From assembly GCA_900290095.1 (NCBI GenBank), contig OKQS01000004.1, forward strand, positions 1 through 64,000: a stretch of 64,000 nt of DNA, given 5' to 3'. Numbering within the stretch: the first letter of the stretch is position 1; each line of letters opens with the position of its first letter. Of this stretch, positions 43,501 to 52,536 are shown in pieces. Source of the stretch: Khoudiadiopia massiliensis. Its GTDB lineage: Bacteria; Bacillota; Clostridia; Tissierellales; Peptoniphilaceae. The notes beneath the pieces are model-generated. The model searched no databases. It saw only the letters and a list, made by a program, of their open reading frames with translations, and was not told the origin of the DNA. Position numbers and translations under genes: made by a program.

Positions 43501-43528
43501 TTGACATTTAGGTCAAAGATGGTATAAT
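43501..43528 (+). promoter_or_regulatory. Sigma-A promoter of hsp20
   Basis: TTGACA (43501-43506) and TATAAT (43523-43528) separated by 16 bp, followed by an about 85-base leader with an ATCTC/GAGTT-type weak hairpin before the AAGGAGG site. Confidence 0.85.
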
Positions 43529-43615
43529 TTAATCAGAAAGTGAGTTGAAACTCAGCCAAATATGAAAATCTCATATTGGCGGAAGTAAATAAAGCAAATT
43601 CAAGGAGGAAATATT

Positions 43616-44050
43616 ATGTTACGTTTAGTTCCATATTACGGTTCATCTGTTAGAAAAACATATGGCGACATAGATAATGTTTTTGACGATTTCTTCAGAA
43701 CCGGCCTGTCGAGGGTAAAGGCGGACAGTTTTAAGATCGATGTTGAAAAAAATGACAAAGAATACATTGTGACTGCAGAACTCCCCGGAGTAAATAAAGA
43801 GAATATCAATGTGGAAGTCGAGAACAGCATCCTTACTATCTCCGTAAGCAAGGCTGAAGAAAAGGAAGAAAAAGACGAGGAGAAAAACTATCTCCACAGA
43901 GAACGCAGCTCTTTCAATGCCGTCAGACAGATTTCACTGGAAGATGTGGATGATGCAAGAATAAGCGCTGCTTTGGATAACGGGATCCTGACTGTAAAGC
44001 TTCCCATCCGTGAAGAGATTTCAAACAAGAAGTCCATTTCAATCAACTAA
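43616..44050 (+). CDS. Small heat-shock protein, Hsp20/alpha-crystallin family
   Basis: A 144-residue ATP-independent chaperone. The alpha-crystallin domain (about residues 38-135) holds DSFKIDVEKNDKEYIVTAEL, LPGVNKENINVEVENSILTI and the late motif AALDNGILTVKLPI; the C-terminal tail is short. AAGGAGG lies before ATG. The promoter and CIRCE-like site are directly upstream. It would bind unfolding proteins in heat stress and pass them to DnaK. Confidence 0.94.
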   Translation: MLRLVPYYGSSVRKTYGDIDNVFDDFFRTGLSRVKADSFKIDVEKNDKEYIVTAELPGVNKENINVEVENSILTISVSKAEEKEEKDEEKNYLHRERSSFNAVRQISLEDVDDARISAALDNGILTVKLPIREEISNKKSISIN

Positions 44051-44086
44051 GCTAGGAAGGGTCAAAACTTAAAACAATAAAAAACA

Positions 44087-44128
44087 ATGCCGCAAGCCGG
44101 ATGAACTCCCTCTTGCGGCATCTTTTTT
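44087..44128. terminator. Terminator between hsp20 and hup
   Basis: Perfect ATGCCGCAAG/CTTGCGGCAT stem followed by CTTTTTT; an A-rich run on the other side lets it act on the converging hup gene. Confidence 0.85.
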
Positions 44129-44141
44129 ATTTTAAAGATAA

Positions 44142-44420
44142 TTACTTATTAACAGCGTCCTTCAGGCTCTTACCCGCTTTGAAGATCGGAGCTGTTGAGG
44201 CCGGAATTTTAATGGTCTCTTCAGGATTGCGGGGATTGCGTCCCTCACGAGCCTTACGCTCACGTGTATCAAAGGTTCCGAAACCTACCAACTGTACTTT
44301 CTCGCCCTTTGCCAATGATTCTTTTACGGTTTCCAAGAAAGCATCAAGTGCACGTGTGGCGTCTGCTTTGCTAAGTTTGCTCTTTTCAGCTAATTTTGCA
44401 ACTAATTCAGATTTGTTCAT
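44142..44420 (-). CDS. hup: DNA-binding protein HU
   Basis: A 92-residue HU/IHF-family nucleoid protein. It starts MNKSELVAKLAEKSKLSKAD and has the canonical beta-arm region GFGTFDTRERKAREGRNPRN followed by ETIKIPASTAPIFKAGKSLK. Length and the DNA-bending Pro in the arm are conserved. AGGAGGAATAGT precedes the ATG. It is a single gene with its own consensus promoter. Confidence 0.97.
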   Translation of the reverse strand: MNKSELVAKLAEKSKLSKADATRALDAFLETVKESLAKGEKVQLVGFGTFDTRERKAREGRNPRNPEETIKIPASTAPIFKAGKSLKDAVNK

Positions 44421-44467
44421 TACTATTCCTCCTAATAAAGTGTGTTTGAAAATTAAACCTCGAATTG

Positions 44468-44495
44468 ATTATAACAAAAGATCTGATAATTACAA
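44468..44495 (-). promoter_or_regulatory. Promoter of hup
   Basis: TTGTAA (44490-44495) and TATAAT (44468-44473) on the minus strand, 16 bp apart. Confidence 0.7.
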
Positions 44496-44516
44496 GGCTT
44501 TATCGCTATTTAAGGC

Positions 44517-45431
44517 TTAAAAGTCCTTGAATATCCTGACTTTGAAGTCTTTTGACTTCTTTTTCATATACTCGAGATAAATGTCTTTCTCATACATTTT
44601 CTGCAAATGGTTCTTCACTATGGTAAAGTCTTCGGTAATTTTGCTGATGTGGACTATATGGTAGAGTCCATTGTACTTAAAGGTCTCGGCGGCCCCTTCC
44701 TTCATGTCGAAAATTTTGGGGCTGACCACCTTATCATCATCTATTCCCATATTCTTATATTCTTTATATGAGCTTTCCTCGAAAGAATCCGTATTAAGGC
44801 CATCCGGATCGGATACGTTTTTCTTACCCTCCCAATCCTTTTCAATATCTTTGGCCCTAACCTTTTCTCCAACAACGGCTTCTTCATAGTCTATGAGCTT
44901 GCGCTCCTTCTCATGCTTGTCGTAGTACTTTTTAAGATCCCCCTCATCAGGTTCATTTTCCTCGACCACGGCGCTCCTGTGGGCCAGGTTCATGGCTTCC
45001 TTTCTCAGCGAATCATCAAAGTCTTCCATGCTTATGCCCAGGCTTTCAAGCTGCCTCTTAAGGCCTTCCTCATCGACCAATCTCTGGAGAGCATCAGCCT
45101 TGAGCTTCAGGTATAGGCCCTCTGAATTAATCCCTCTTTTATTGGAATCCTCTTCAACAATCCTGTCCCATACCAGTTGGTCCAGGAGGAGCTTTTTGAC
45201 TCTTTTCAGCTCTTGGGCCTTCTGATCATCATCCATCTTTTCCCGGTCGAGATCGGCTTCCACTTTATTATAGTAGTCCAGGGCCTTATCCAGGTCGGCC
45301 TGCCTGATCTCCCTTCCGTTTACCTTGGCCAGGCAATCGGGGTCCCCTTTCCCACAGGCACTGAGTATGAGGGCCAAAAAAATAAATATTATAGGGAAAA
45401 TTGATGATTTCCAATTTTTGCTTAAGGTCAT
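44517..45431 (-). CDS. SurA/PrsA-like peptidyl-prolyl isomerase lipoprotein
   Basis: A 304-residue extracytoplasmic foldase candidate. The signal peptide ends at lipobox LSAC with C26. Residues about 35-160 match a SurA_N/trigger-like chaperone domain (VNGREIRQADLDKALDYYNK; later LLLDQLVWDRIVEEDSNKRG), and residues about 180-280 could form a parvulin domain, though only weak motifs (MKEGAAETFKYNGLYHIVHI) show. It is Lys/Glu/Asp rich. Role: folding of secreted proteins after export; PPIase activity is not certain. Confidence 0.8.
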   Translation of the reverse strand: MTLSKNWKSSIFPIIFIFLALILSACGKGDPDCLAKVNGREIRQADLDKALDYYNKVEADLDREKMDDDQKAQELKRVKKLLLDQLVWDRIVEEDSNKRGINSEGLYLKLKADALQRLVDEEGLKRQLESLGISMEDFDDSLRKEAMNLAHRSAVVEENEPDEGDLKKYYDKHEKERKLIDYEEAVVGEKVRAKDIEKDWEGKKNVSDPDGLNTDSFEESSYKEYKNMGIDDDKVVSPKIFDMKEGAAETFKYNGLYHIVHISKITEDFTIVKNHLQKMYEKDIYLEYMKKKSKDFKVRIFKDF

Positions 45432-45459
45432 AATGCCCCCTTAATAAATGATGCAAAAG

Positions 45460-45490
45460 AAAAGACCGGATAAAATCCGGTCTTTTAGTA
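45460..45490 (-). terminator. Terminator of cspA
   Basis: Perfect 11-bp stem AAAAGACCGGA/TCCGGTCTTTT with a TAAAA loop; T-runs on both strands. Confidence 0.85.
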
Positions 45491-45529
45491 AACTTGTATT
45501 CCAAAAATTGCCTTATGGCACCGGAACGA

Positions 45530-45733
45530 CTAGAGTTTTACTACGTTGGAAGCCTGAGGTCCTTTATCACCATCAACTATTTCAAATTCTACTGCCTGAC
45601 CGTCATCCAATGTACGGAATTCTCCGGTATCGGGAAGAGCAGAATAATGAACGAAAACGTCATTTCCGTCTTCAGTTGAGATAAATCCATAACCTTTTGT
45701 TGCGCTAAACCATTTTACAGTGCCTTTAATCAT
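45530..45733 (-). CDS. cspA: Cold-shock protein
   Basis: A 67-residue single cold-shock domain. RNP1 is [11 protein letters not shown] and RNP2 is VFVHYSAL, both with the aromatic nucleic-acid-binding residues; it begins [25 protein letters not shown] precedes ATG. It acts as an RNA chaperone. It lies 83 bp downstream of valS on the same strand and has its own terminator. Confidence 0.96.
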   Translation of the reverse strand: MIKGTVKWFSATKGYGFISTEDGNDVFVHYSALPDTGEFRTLDDGQAVEFEIVDGDKGPQASNVVKL

Positions 45734-45816
45734 TAAATTCCTCCAAAACTATTTTACTTCGTACAGCTAGGTGCACGAATACTACCGTCTAAAAGTACCA
45801 CATCGGGCCCATCGTG

Positions 45817-48468
45817 TCAATCTAAATTGTTCTTTGTCTCCTCAATTGACTTTTCCAGCTCGCATATGAGGGCCCTGTAATTATCGGCTTTATTCTTCTC
45901 TTTTTCAACGACGGCTTGGGGTGCCTTAGCCGTGAAATTGCTGTTATTAAGTTTCTTTTCGGCCCTCATCAGCTCGGCCTTGGCATTTTCCAGCTCACTT
46001 TGGAACTTGGCCAGCTCCTCCTCATAGTTAACCAGGCCCTTTAAAGGCATGTAAATTTTGACCTTCTCCTGGACGATGACGGCGGAGTTCTCCGCATTGG
46101 GATCTTCCGAGACAATATGGACCTTATCGCAGCCCGCCAAGTTCACAAACTCATAAGAAATATCCTCAAGCATTTCCCTGACTTCTTTTATAGAAGAGTA
46201 GATGAATATTTCAGATTTTTTCTTATTGGGAATGTTCCTAGTCTGTCTCTCATTCCTTATCCCGACTATGGCCTCAAGGGCTATTCCCATAGCCTCTTCC
46301 ATCTTGGGGAAGTTGGGATAGTCCTCAGCCTCGGGATATGGGGCCTTTATCAGCTTGCCCTCAGTGAAGGGTAGGTTTTGCCATATTTCTTCGGTAATGA
46401 AGGGCATAAAGGGATGGAGGAGGCGGACAATGGCCGAAAGAACACGGCCCAATATTGCCTTGACCTGTTTTTTTCTCTCCAAGTCATCTCCGTAGAGCCT
46501 GGCCTTGGCCATCTCAATATACCAGTCACAGAATTTAAACCAGATAAATTCATATAGGGCTGCCGCAGCAAGGCCTATCTCAAACTTTGACAAGTTCTTT
46601 TCAACAGTTTCTATGAGGTTACCCAGGGTTGAGAGGATCCAACGGTCCTCAAGCTCGAGCTTGTCGGGATTAATGGTCAGGTCCTCCCCCTCTTCCATAT
46701 TCATCAGGACGAAACGGCTGGCGTTCCACAATTTATTTGCAAAATTCCTGCTGGCCTCAACCTTGGTCTCTGAAAATCTGGTGTCATTGCCGGGTGAATT
46801 TCCGGAAATCAGGGTGAACCTCAGGGCATCAGCCCCGTACCTGTCAATGATATCAAGAGGGTCTATGCCGTTACCCAAGGATTTGGACATCTTCCTGCCC
46901 TGCTCGTCCCTTACCAGACCGTTAAAATATACGTTGCTGAAAGGGGCTTTTCCGGTGAAGTGTTCGGCTGAAAATACCATCCTTATTACCCAGAAAAATA
47001 TGATGTCATAGCCTGTCATCAAGGTGTCTGTCGGATAGAATTTTTCCAAATCTTCAGTTTTATCCGGCCAACCCAGGGTTGAAAATGGCCATAGGGCCGA
47101 TGAGAACCAGGTGTCCAGGCTGTCTTCATCTCTGGTAAGATTTTTTGATCCGCACTTGGGACACTTGTCGGGGCCTTCGTGGATATCAACTATTACTTCA
47201 CCGCAATCATCACAATACCAAACCGGAATCCTGTGTCCCCACCAAAGCTGGCGGGATATGGTCCAGTCGTGGATATTGTCCACCCAATTCATGTATATTT
47301 TTTCAAATCTACCCGGAATGAGCTTTAGCTCGCCCTCTTCCAGGGCTTTCTTGGCACCTTTAATATATTCGTCCATGGCGACGAACCACTGTTTGGATAA
47401 AAGCGGTTCTATGTCCGTTCCGCAGCGGGAGCATTGGCCTACAGCATGGTCCAGATCTTCGGTCTTTTCAAGCAGGCCGAGTTTTTCCAAATCCTCGACC
47501 ACGGCCTTCCTGGCTTCCATCCTGTCCATGCCTGAATACTTGCCATAACCGGGAGAAATGCTTGCATCCTCTTCTATTACAACGCATTGGCCAAGATTAT
47601 GTCTTTCGCCGACCATAAAGTCGTTGGGATCGTGGCTGGGCGTGATCTTTACGCAACCCGTGCCGTATTCCATATCAACATAGTCATCAGCTATAACCGG
47701 AATTTCCCTGCCTACAAGGGGTAGGATCAGCTTCTTGCCCAACAAGTCGGTAAATCTGGGGTCATCAGGATTTACAGCCACAGCCAAGTCTCCGAACATG
47801 GTCTCCGGCCTGGTTGTTGCAACAGTAAGATATTTTTCAGGTTGATCTTTAAAGGGATACCTTATGGTCCAGAGGTGGGAGTGACAATCGCAATAGTCGA
47901 CTTCCGCATCGGAAATTGCCGTGCCGCAATTAGGGCACCAGTTGACAATCCTGTTTCCCCTGTAGATTTTCCCTTCATTATATAGAGCCTCAAAGACCCT
48001 ATATACGGCCTTGGACAAGCCTTCATCTAATGTGAAGCGCTCTCTTGACCAGTCGCAGGAGACTCCGAGTTTTCTGAGCTGCTTTCTTATGTTTCCGCCA
48101 TACTCATGGGTCCAGTCCCAGCAGGCCTCCACAAACTTGTCCCTGCCCAGGTCCTCTTTTGTGAGTCCCTCACTTTTGAGCTTCTCCACAACCTTGGCTT
48201 CGGTTGATATTGAGGCATGGTCGGTTCCCGGTATCCAGAGGGCCTCGTATCCGGACATCCTCTTCCAGCGGATCATAATGTCCTGAAGAGTGCTTACCAA
48301 GGCATGGCCCATATGAAGCTTGCCTGTAACGTTTGGGGGCGGCATAGCTATGGTGTAGGGAGTCTTGTCCGAGTGGACATCGGCAATGAAGTCTCCGCTA
48401 TCTTCCCAATCTTTATAAATTCTGTCCTCAAATGACTGAGGATCGTACGTTTTAGCCAGGTTTTTCAT
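45817..48468 (-). CDS. valS: Valyl-tRNA synthetase
   Basis: An 883-residue class I aminoacyl-tRNA synthetase. The HIGH motif is PPPNVTGKLHMGHALVSTL, the KMSKS motif GRKMSKSLGNGIDPLD; the editing domain covers about residues 190-350 (ATTRPETMFGDLAVAVNP), and the C-terminal 70 residues form the coiled-coil arm (ELENAKAELMRAEKKLNNSN) that grips tRNA. A zinc-type Cys set is in WYCDDCGEVIVD and CPKCGSKN. AAGGAGGAAGG precedes ATG. No T-box is seen in its leader, unlike metNIQ. Confidence 0.97.
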   Translation of the reverse strand: MKNLAKTYDPQSFEDRIYKDWEDSGDFIADVHSDKTPYTIAMPPPNVTGKLHMGHALVSTLQDIMIRWKRMSGYEALWIPGTDHASISTEAKVVEKLKSEGLTKEDLGRDKFVEACWDWTHEYGGNIRKQLRKLGVSCDWSRERFTLDEGLSKAVYRVFEALYNEGKIYRGNRIVNWCPNCGTAISDAEVDYCDCHSHLWTIRYPFKDQPEKYLTVATTRPETMFGDLAVAVNPDDPRFTDLLGKKLILPLVGREIPVIADDYVDMEYGTGCVKITPSHDPNDFMVGERHNLGQCVVIEEDASISPGYGKYSGMDRMEARKAVVEDLEKLGLLEKTEDLDHAVGQCSRCGTDIEPLLSKQWFVAMDEYIKGAKKALEEGELKLIPGRFEKIYMNWVDNIHDWTISRQLWWGHRIPVWYCDDCGEVIVDIHEGPDKCPKCGSKNLTRDEDSLDTWFSSALWPFSTLGWPDKTEDLEKFYPTDTLMTGYDIIFFWVIRMVFSAEHFTGKAPFSNVYFNGLVRDEQGRKMSKSLGNGIDPLDIIDRYGADALRFTLISGNSPGNDTRFSETKVEASRNFANKLWNASRFVLMNMEEGEDLTINPDKLELEDRWILSTLGNLIETVEKNLSKFEIGLAAAALYEFIWFKFCDWYIEMAKARLYGDDLERKKQVKAILGRVLSAIVRLLHPFMPFITEEIWQNLPFTEGKLIKAPYPEAEDYPNFPKMEEAMGIALEAIVGIRNERQTRNIPNKKKSEIFIYSSIKEVREMLEDISYEFVNLAGCDKVHIVSEDPNAENSAVIVQEKVKIYMPLKGLVNYEEELAKFQSELENAKAELMRAEKKLNNSNFTAKAPQAVVEKEKNKADNYRALICELEKSIEETKNNLD

Positions 48469-48639
48469 CCTTCCTCCTTCCGAAATAACAATATATATTT
48501 TAACACAATTGCCATTTTTACACGAATTAAGACTCCATTGTGATAGAATAATTGGGTAGGCTATTTTCTATGTGTTTGGAAGATGGCAACTGTTTAAAAG
48601 CATTCCTTTAAAAATATAAGAAAGGGGAAAAAGCAACTT

Positions 48640-51264
48640 ATGAGCAAAAAATTTGTTTACAATTTTGACGAAGGCAATAAGGATCAAAGATCCCTGTTGG
48701 GCGGCAAGGGGGCAAACCTTGCAGAGATGACCAACATGGGCATCAACGTTCCTTACGGCTTTATTGTCACAACCGAAGCCTGCACCAAGTACCAGGAGGA
48801 AAAAGATCTTTGGCCTGAACTTATGGATGAGATCCATGAGCATTTGGCCCAGGTGGAAAAACACATCGGTAAAAAATTCGGTGATGAGACCGATCCTTTA
48901 CTGTTCTCAGTCCGTTCAGGCGCCCCCATCTCCATGCCTGGCATGATGGACACAATCCTTAACCTTGGATTGAACGACAAGTCGGTTGTTGCCGTAGCTA
49001 AAAACTCCAACAATCCCCACTGGGCTTACGACTCATATCGCCGCTTCATCCAGATGTTCTCTGATGTTGCCATGGGACTCGACAAGGAAAAATTCGAGGA
49101 TCTCTTGGCAAAGAAACGTGAAAAGGCCGGTGTCAGCCAGGACTTCGAGCTTTCTGCTGACGATTTAAAAGAATTGGCAGACGAGTACAAGGCTCTTTAT
49201 AAGGAGCTTAAGGGTGAGGAATTCCCCCAGGATCCTAAGAAGCAGCTGACCTTGGCAATCGAAGCCGTATTCTCCAGCTGGAACAATGACAGGGCTATCC
49301 TCTATCGTAAGATGAACGATATTCCGGACAGTCTGGGAACAGCCGTAAACGTCCAGCAGATGGTTTTCGGAAATATGTCCAACACATCAGGAACAGGTGT
49401 TGCCTTTACAAGGAACCCCGCAACCGGAGAGAACGGAATTTTCGGTGAATACCTGATCAATGCCCAGGGAGAGGACGTCGTTGCCGGTATCCGTACCCCC
49501 AGCCATATTTCAAAGCTCCATGAAGAACTCCCCCATGCCTATGATGAATTTATCAAGACAGCAGAGCTCCTTGAAAATCATTATCAGGATATGCAGGATA
49601 TGGAATTCACAATCCAGGACGGCGAACTCTTCCTGCTCCAGACCAGAAACGGTAAGAGAACTGCCCAGGCTGCTCTTAAGGTAGCAGTTGATCTGGTTCA
49701 TGAGGGGCTTATTGATAAAGAAACAGCCGTCACTCGTGTGGAGCCCAAGTCACTTGACCAGCTCCTCCACCCCACCTTCTCAAGCAAGGCTCTCAAGGGT
49801 GCCGAGGTATTAGCTACAGGTCTTGCCGCATCTCCGGGCGCAGCAACAGGCCACATCGCCTTTACAGCCCAGGATGCTCAGGAATTCAAGAAGAAGGGCG
49901 AAGCTGTAATTCTTGTTCGTAATGAAACTTCACCTGAAGATCTTGCCGGAATGGTATCAGCCCAGGGTATTCTTACAGCTCGCGGCGGTATGACTTCACA
50001 TGCTGCTGTTGTAGCACGTGGTATGGGTAAATGCTGCGTAACCGGCTGCCATGCTCTCCGTGTTGACTATGCAAAGAAAACCCTTACCGTCGGCGATAAG
50101 GTCCTCCATGAAGATGATGTAATATCCATTGACGGATCTACAGGTAATGTTTACCTGGGAGATCTTGAGAAACAGAGTCCCGAGCTTGTCGGCGATTTCG
50201 GAGAATTCATGAGCTGGGTTGATGAAATCAAGCGCATGGCCGTCAGAACAAACGCCGATACTCCACGTGATGCAAAACAGGCTATCGAGTTCGGTGCTGA
50301 AGGAATCGGCCTCTGCCGTACAGAGCACATGTTCTTCTCTGCAGACAGGATTCAGTATGTTCGTGAAATGATCTTGGCTAAGAATGAAGACCAGAGGAAA
50401 GATGCCCTTGACCACATCGAGCCCTTCCTTGAAGAGGACTTCTATGAGATGTACAAGATCATGGAAGGCCGTCCAATGACCATAAGACTTTTGGATCCGC
50501 CCCTGCATGAGTTTGTTCCAAGAGAGGAAAAAGACATTGAGCTCGCAGCAAAGAACCTGAGCCTGAGCGTTCAGGAAGTCAAGGATGATATTGCTGAATT
50601 GGCTGAAGTTAACCCCATGCTTGGTCACCGCGGTCTGCGTCTTGCAATAACAGCTCCTTCAATCTACAGGATGCTTGCCAGGGCCATAATCCAGGGTGCT
50701 ATCCGTGCCAAGAAGGATCTGGGCAAGGACTTCCTGCCGGAGATTATGATTCCTCTGTCAACAGACAAGAAGGAATTGCAGTATGTAATGGATGAGGTTA
50801 AGGCTGAAATTGACATGGTCTTTGAAGAAAAGGGCGAAAAAATGGATTACCTGCTCGGAACCATGATCGAGACTCCGCGTGCAGCCCTCCTCTCTGATGA
50901 TCTGGCTGAGATTTCCGACTTCTTCTCATTCGGAACAAATGATCTTACTCAGATGAGCTTCGGCTTCTCACGTGACGATGCCGGCAAGTTCCTGACAGAC
51001 TATCTCGACAAGGGAATTTTCGAGAAAGATCCCTTCGTATCTCTTGACCAGAAGGGTGTAGGCAAGTTGGTTGAAATGTCCTGCAAGAATGCTAGAGAGA
51101 TCAAGGGTGAGAAAATCCACCTGGGTATCTGCGGCGAACACGGCGGAGATCCCGCAACAGTTAAGTACCTGAACGGTTTGGGCCTTGATTATGTATCATG
51201 CTCACCCTTCCGTGTACCGATTGCACGCTTGGCAGCAGCTCAGGCAGTTGTTGAAGACAAGTAA
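48640..51264 (+). CDS. ppdK: Pyruvate, phosphate dikinase
   Basis: An 874-residue enzyme that interconverts pyruvate + ATP + Pi and phosphoenolpyruvate + AMP + PPi. It has the N-terminal ATP-grasp domain (LLGGKGANLAEMTNMGINVP, FSVRSGAPISMPGMMDTILN), the swivelling phospho-His domain with H454 in ARGGMTSHAAVVARGMGKCC, and the C-terminal PEP/pyruvate barrel with GLCRTEHMF and HLGICGEHGGDPATVKYL (catalytic Cys in the last). Full length. In anaerobes it often replaces pyruvate kinase. AAAGGGG precedes ATG; monocistronic. Confidence 0.97.
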   Translation: MSKKFVYNFDEGNKDQRSLLGGKGANLAEMTNMGINVPYGFIVTTEACTKYQEEKDLWPELMDEIHEHLAQVEKHIGKKFGDETDPLLFSVRSGAPISMPGMMDTILNLGLNDKSVVAVAKNSNNPHWAYDSYRRFIQMFSDVAMGLDKEKFEDLLAKKREKAGVSQDFELSADDLKELADEYKALYKELKGEEFPQDPKKQLTLAIEAVFSSWNNDRAILYRKMNDIPDSLGTAVNVQQMVFGNMSNTSGTGVAFTRNPATGENGIFGEYLINAQGEDVVAGIRTPSHISKLHEELPHAYDEFIKTAELLENHYQDMQDMEFTIQDGELFLLQTRNGKRTAQAALKVAVDLVHEGLIDKETAVTRVEPKSLDQLLHPTFSSKALKGAEVLATGLAASPGAATGHIAFTAQDAQEFKKKGEAVILVRNETSPEDLAGMVSAQGILTARGGMTSHAAVVARGMGKCCVTGCHALRVDYAKKTLTVGDKVLHEDDVISIDGSTGNVYLGDLEKQSPELVGDFGEFMSWVDEIKRMAVRTNADTPRDAKQAIEFGAEGIGLCRTEHMFFSADRIQYVREMILAKNEDQRKDALDHIEPFLEEDFYEMYKIMEGRPMTIRLLDPPLHEFVPREEKDIELAAKNLSLSVQEVKDDIAELAEVNPMLGHRGLRLAITAPSIYRMLARAIIQGAIRAKKDLGKDFLPEIMIPLSTDKKELQYVMDEVKAEIDMVFEEKGEKMDYLLGTMIETPRAALLSDDLAEISDFFSFGTNDLTQMSFGFSRDDAGKFLTDYLDKGIFEKDPFVSLDQKGVGKLVEMSCKNAREIKGEKIHLGICGEHGGDPATVKYLNGLGLDYVSCSPFRVPIARLAAAQAVVEDK

Positions 51265-51312
51265 TTTCCGAAAAATAAAAACGACCCTGAGTCAAGCCCT
51301 TGGGTCTTATAG

Positions 51313-51349
51313 AAAAAGTGGTCCATCTTAAAGATGGGCCACTTTTTTA
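51313..51349. terminator. Bidirectional terminator between ppdK and trpS
   Basis: A 17-bp stem AAAAAGTGGTCCATCTT / AAGATGGGCCACTTTTT (one G-T pair) with a one-base loop centre; poly-T on both strands. A smaller GACCCTGAG/TTGGGTC hairpin lies just before it. Confidence 0.88.
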
Positions 51350-51366
51350 TTGTTGTCCTATTGCGG

Positions 51367-52365
51367 CTACTGAAGAAGTCCAACCTTCCTATATACCTTG
51401 GATATGGTCCTCTGAGCTCTCTTTGCAGCAACTTCAGCCCCGCTTTGATATATGTCGGAGAGGTATTCCTTATCCTCCATTATCTCATTAAAACGGCACC
51501 TGATCGGTTCCATTTTTTCAATTATTTTTTCGGCAAGGGCAGCCTTAAAATCGGCATAGCTTGACCCTTTGAACCTCTGCTCCACTTCTCCCGCTTCAAT
51601 TTCTTCATAAGCAGCATATATGTTAATCAGGTTTTTCAGACCCGGCTGGTCGTCGGCATACCTGAAATTGGCTTCAGAGTCGGTCACTGCCCTGCCTATC
51701 TTTCTTCTTATGGTATCGGGATCATCTTTTATTAAAATATATGCGTTTACATCCTCATCCGACTTGCTCATCTTTGATAAGGGATCTTTAAGACTCATGA
51801 TTTTTGCAGAAAACTTTGGCGTAAGTGCCTCCGGAGTTTTAAAGGTCGGTGAATAGCGATTATTGAAACGCTCGGCTATGTTTCTGGCAAATTCCAGGTG
51901 CTGGTTCTGATCTATGCCTACCGGAACATAGTCTGCCTGGTAAAGAAGTATGTCCGCAGCCATCAAAACCGGATAGGTGAAAAGTGCGGCATTAAGATTG
52001 TCCTTATGCTTCTTGGCCTTCTCCTTCCATTGGGTCATCCTGGATAGCTCTCCAATATAGCTGAATGAATCAAGGATCCAGGCCAGCTGGCTGTGCTGGG
52101 CCACATGGGATTGAACAAAGAGGGTGACCTTTTCCGGATCCAGCCCACAGGCTATATATGATGCCAGGACTTCTCTGGTCCTGAGTCTCAGCTTGGCAGG
52201 CACCTGGCTAATCGTCAGCGAATGCAGGTCCGCAACCGCAAAATAGCAGTCATAGTCATCCTGAATCTTTACAAAGTTCTGTATGGCACCCAGGTAGTTC
52301 CCTATGGTCAGGTCGCCTGAGGGTTGAACCATACTTAATACCGTCTTCTTTTCAGCATTTCCCAT
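51367..52365 (-). CDS. trpS: Tryptophanyl-tRNA synthetase
   Basis: A 332-residue class I synthetase. The HIGH-like motif is PSGDLTIGNYLGAIQNFVKI, KMSKS is PLSKMSKSDEDVNAYIL; ILMAADILLYQADYVPVGID is the tryptophan-site segment. The frame is open eight codons further, but GGAAGG seven bases before ATG 52365 (MGNAEKKTVLSM) supports the shorter form, as in homologues. No T-box precedes it. Monocistronic and convergent to ppdK. Confidence 0.95.
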   Translation of the reverse strand: MGNAEKKTVLSMVQPSGDLTIGNYLGAIQNFVKIQDDYDCYFAVADLHSLTISQVPAKLRLRTREVLASYIACGLDPEKVTLFVQSHVAQHSQLAWILDSFSYIGELSRMTQWKEKAKKHKDNLNAALFTYPVLMAADILLYQADYVPVGIDQNQHLEFARNIAERFNNRYSPTFKTPEALTPKFSAKIMSLKDPLSKMSKSDEDVNAYILIKDDPDTIRRKIGRAVTDSEANFRYADDQPGLKNLINIYAAYEEIEAGEVEQRFKGSSYADFKAALAEKIIEKMEPIRCRFNEIMEDKEYLSDIYQSGAEVAAKRAQRTISKVYRKVGLLQ

Positions 52366-52481
52366 ATTAACACCTTCCTCTAATCTCAATCTAACTTATA
52401 TTTAACTATATAGCCTCGAATGGCTTAACTCTCGTTTATGAGCCTTATTATAACAGAAATTATGTGTCCTAACTAAACAAA

Positions 52482-52510
52482 AGAGGGTAGGCCTTGTCTG
52501 CCCACCCTCT
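52482..52510 (-). terminator. Terminator of the NlpC/P60 gene
   Basis: AGAGGGTGGGC/GCCTACCCTCT hairpin on the minus strand (one mismatch) followed by TTTTGTTT, 27 bp after the stop. Confidence 0.8.
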
Positions 52511-52536
52511 GCTTAGTCATTATTTTATTAACTATT

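Noticed and set aside
51367..52536. Tryptophan T-box before trpS
   Set aside because: No GGGTGG core or specifier structure in the 140-bp leader.
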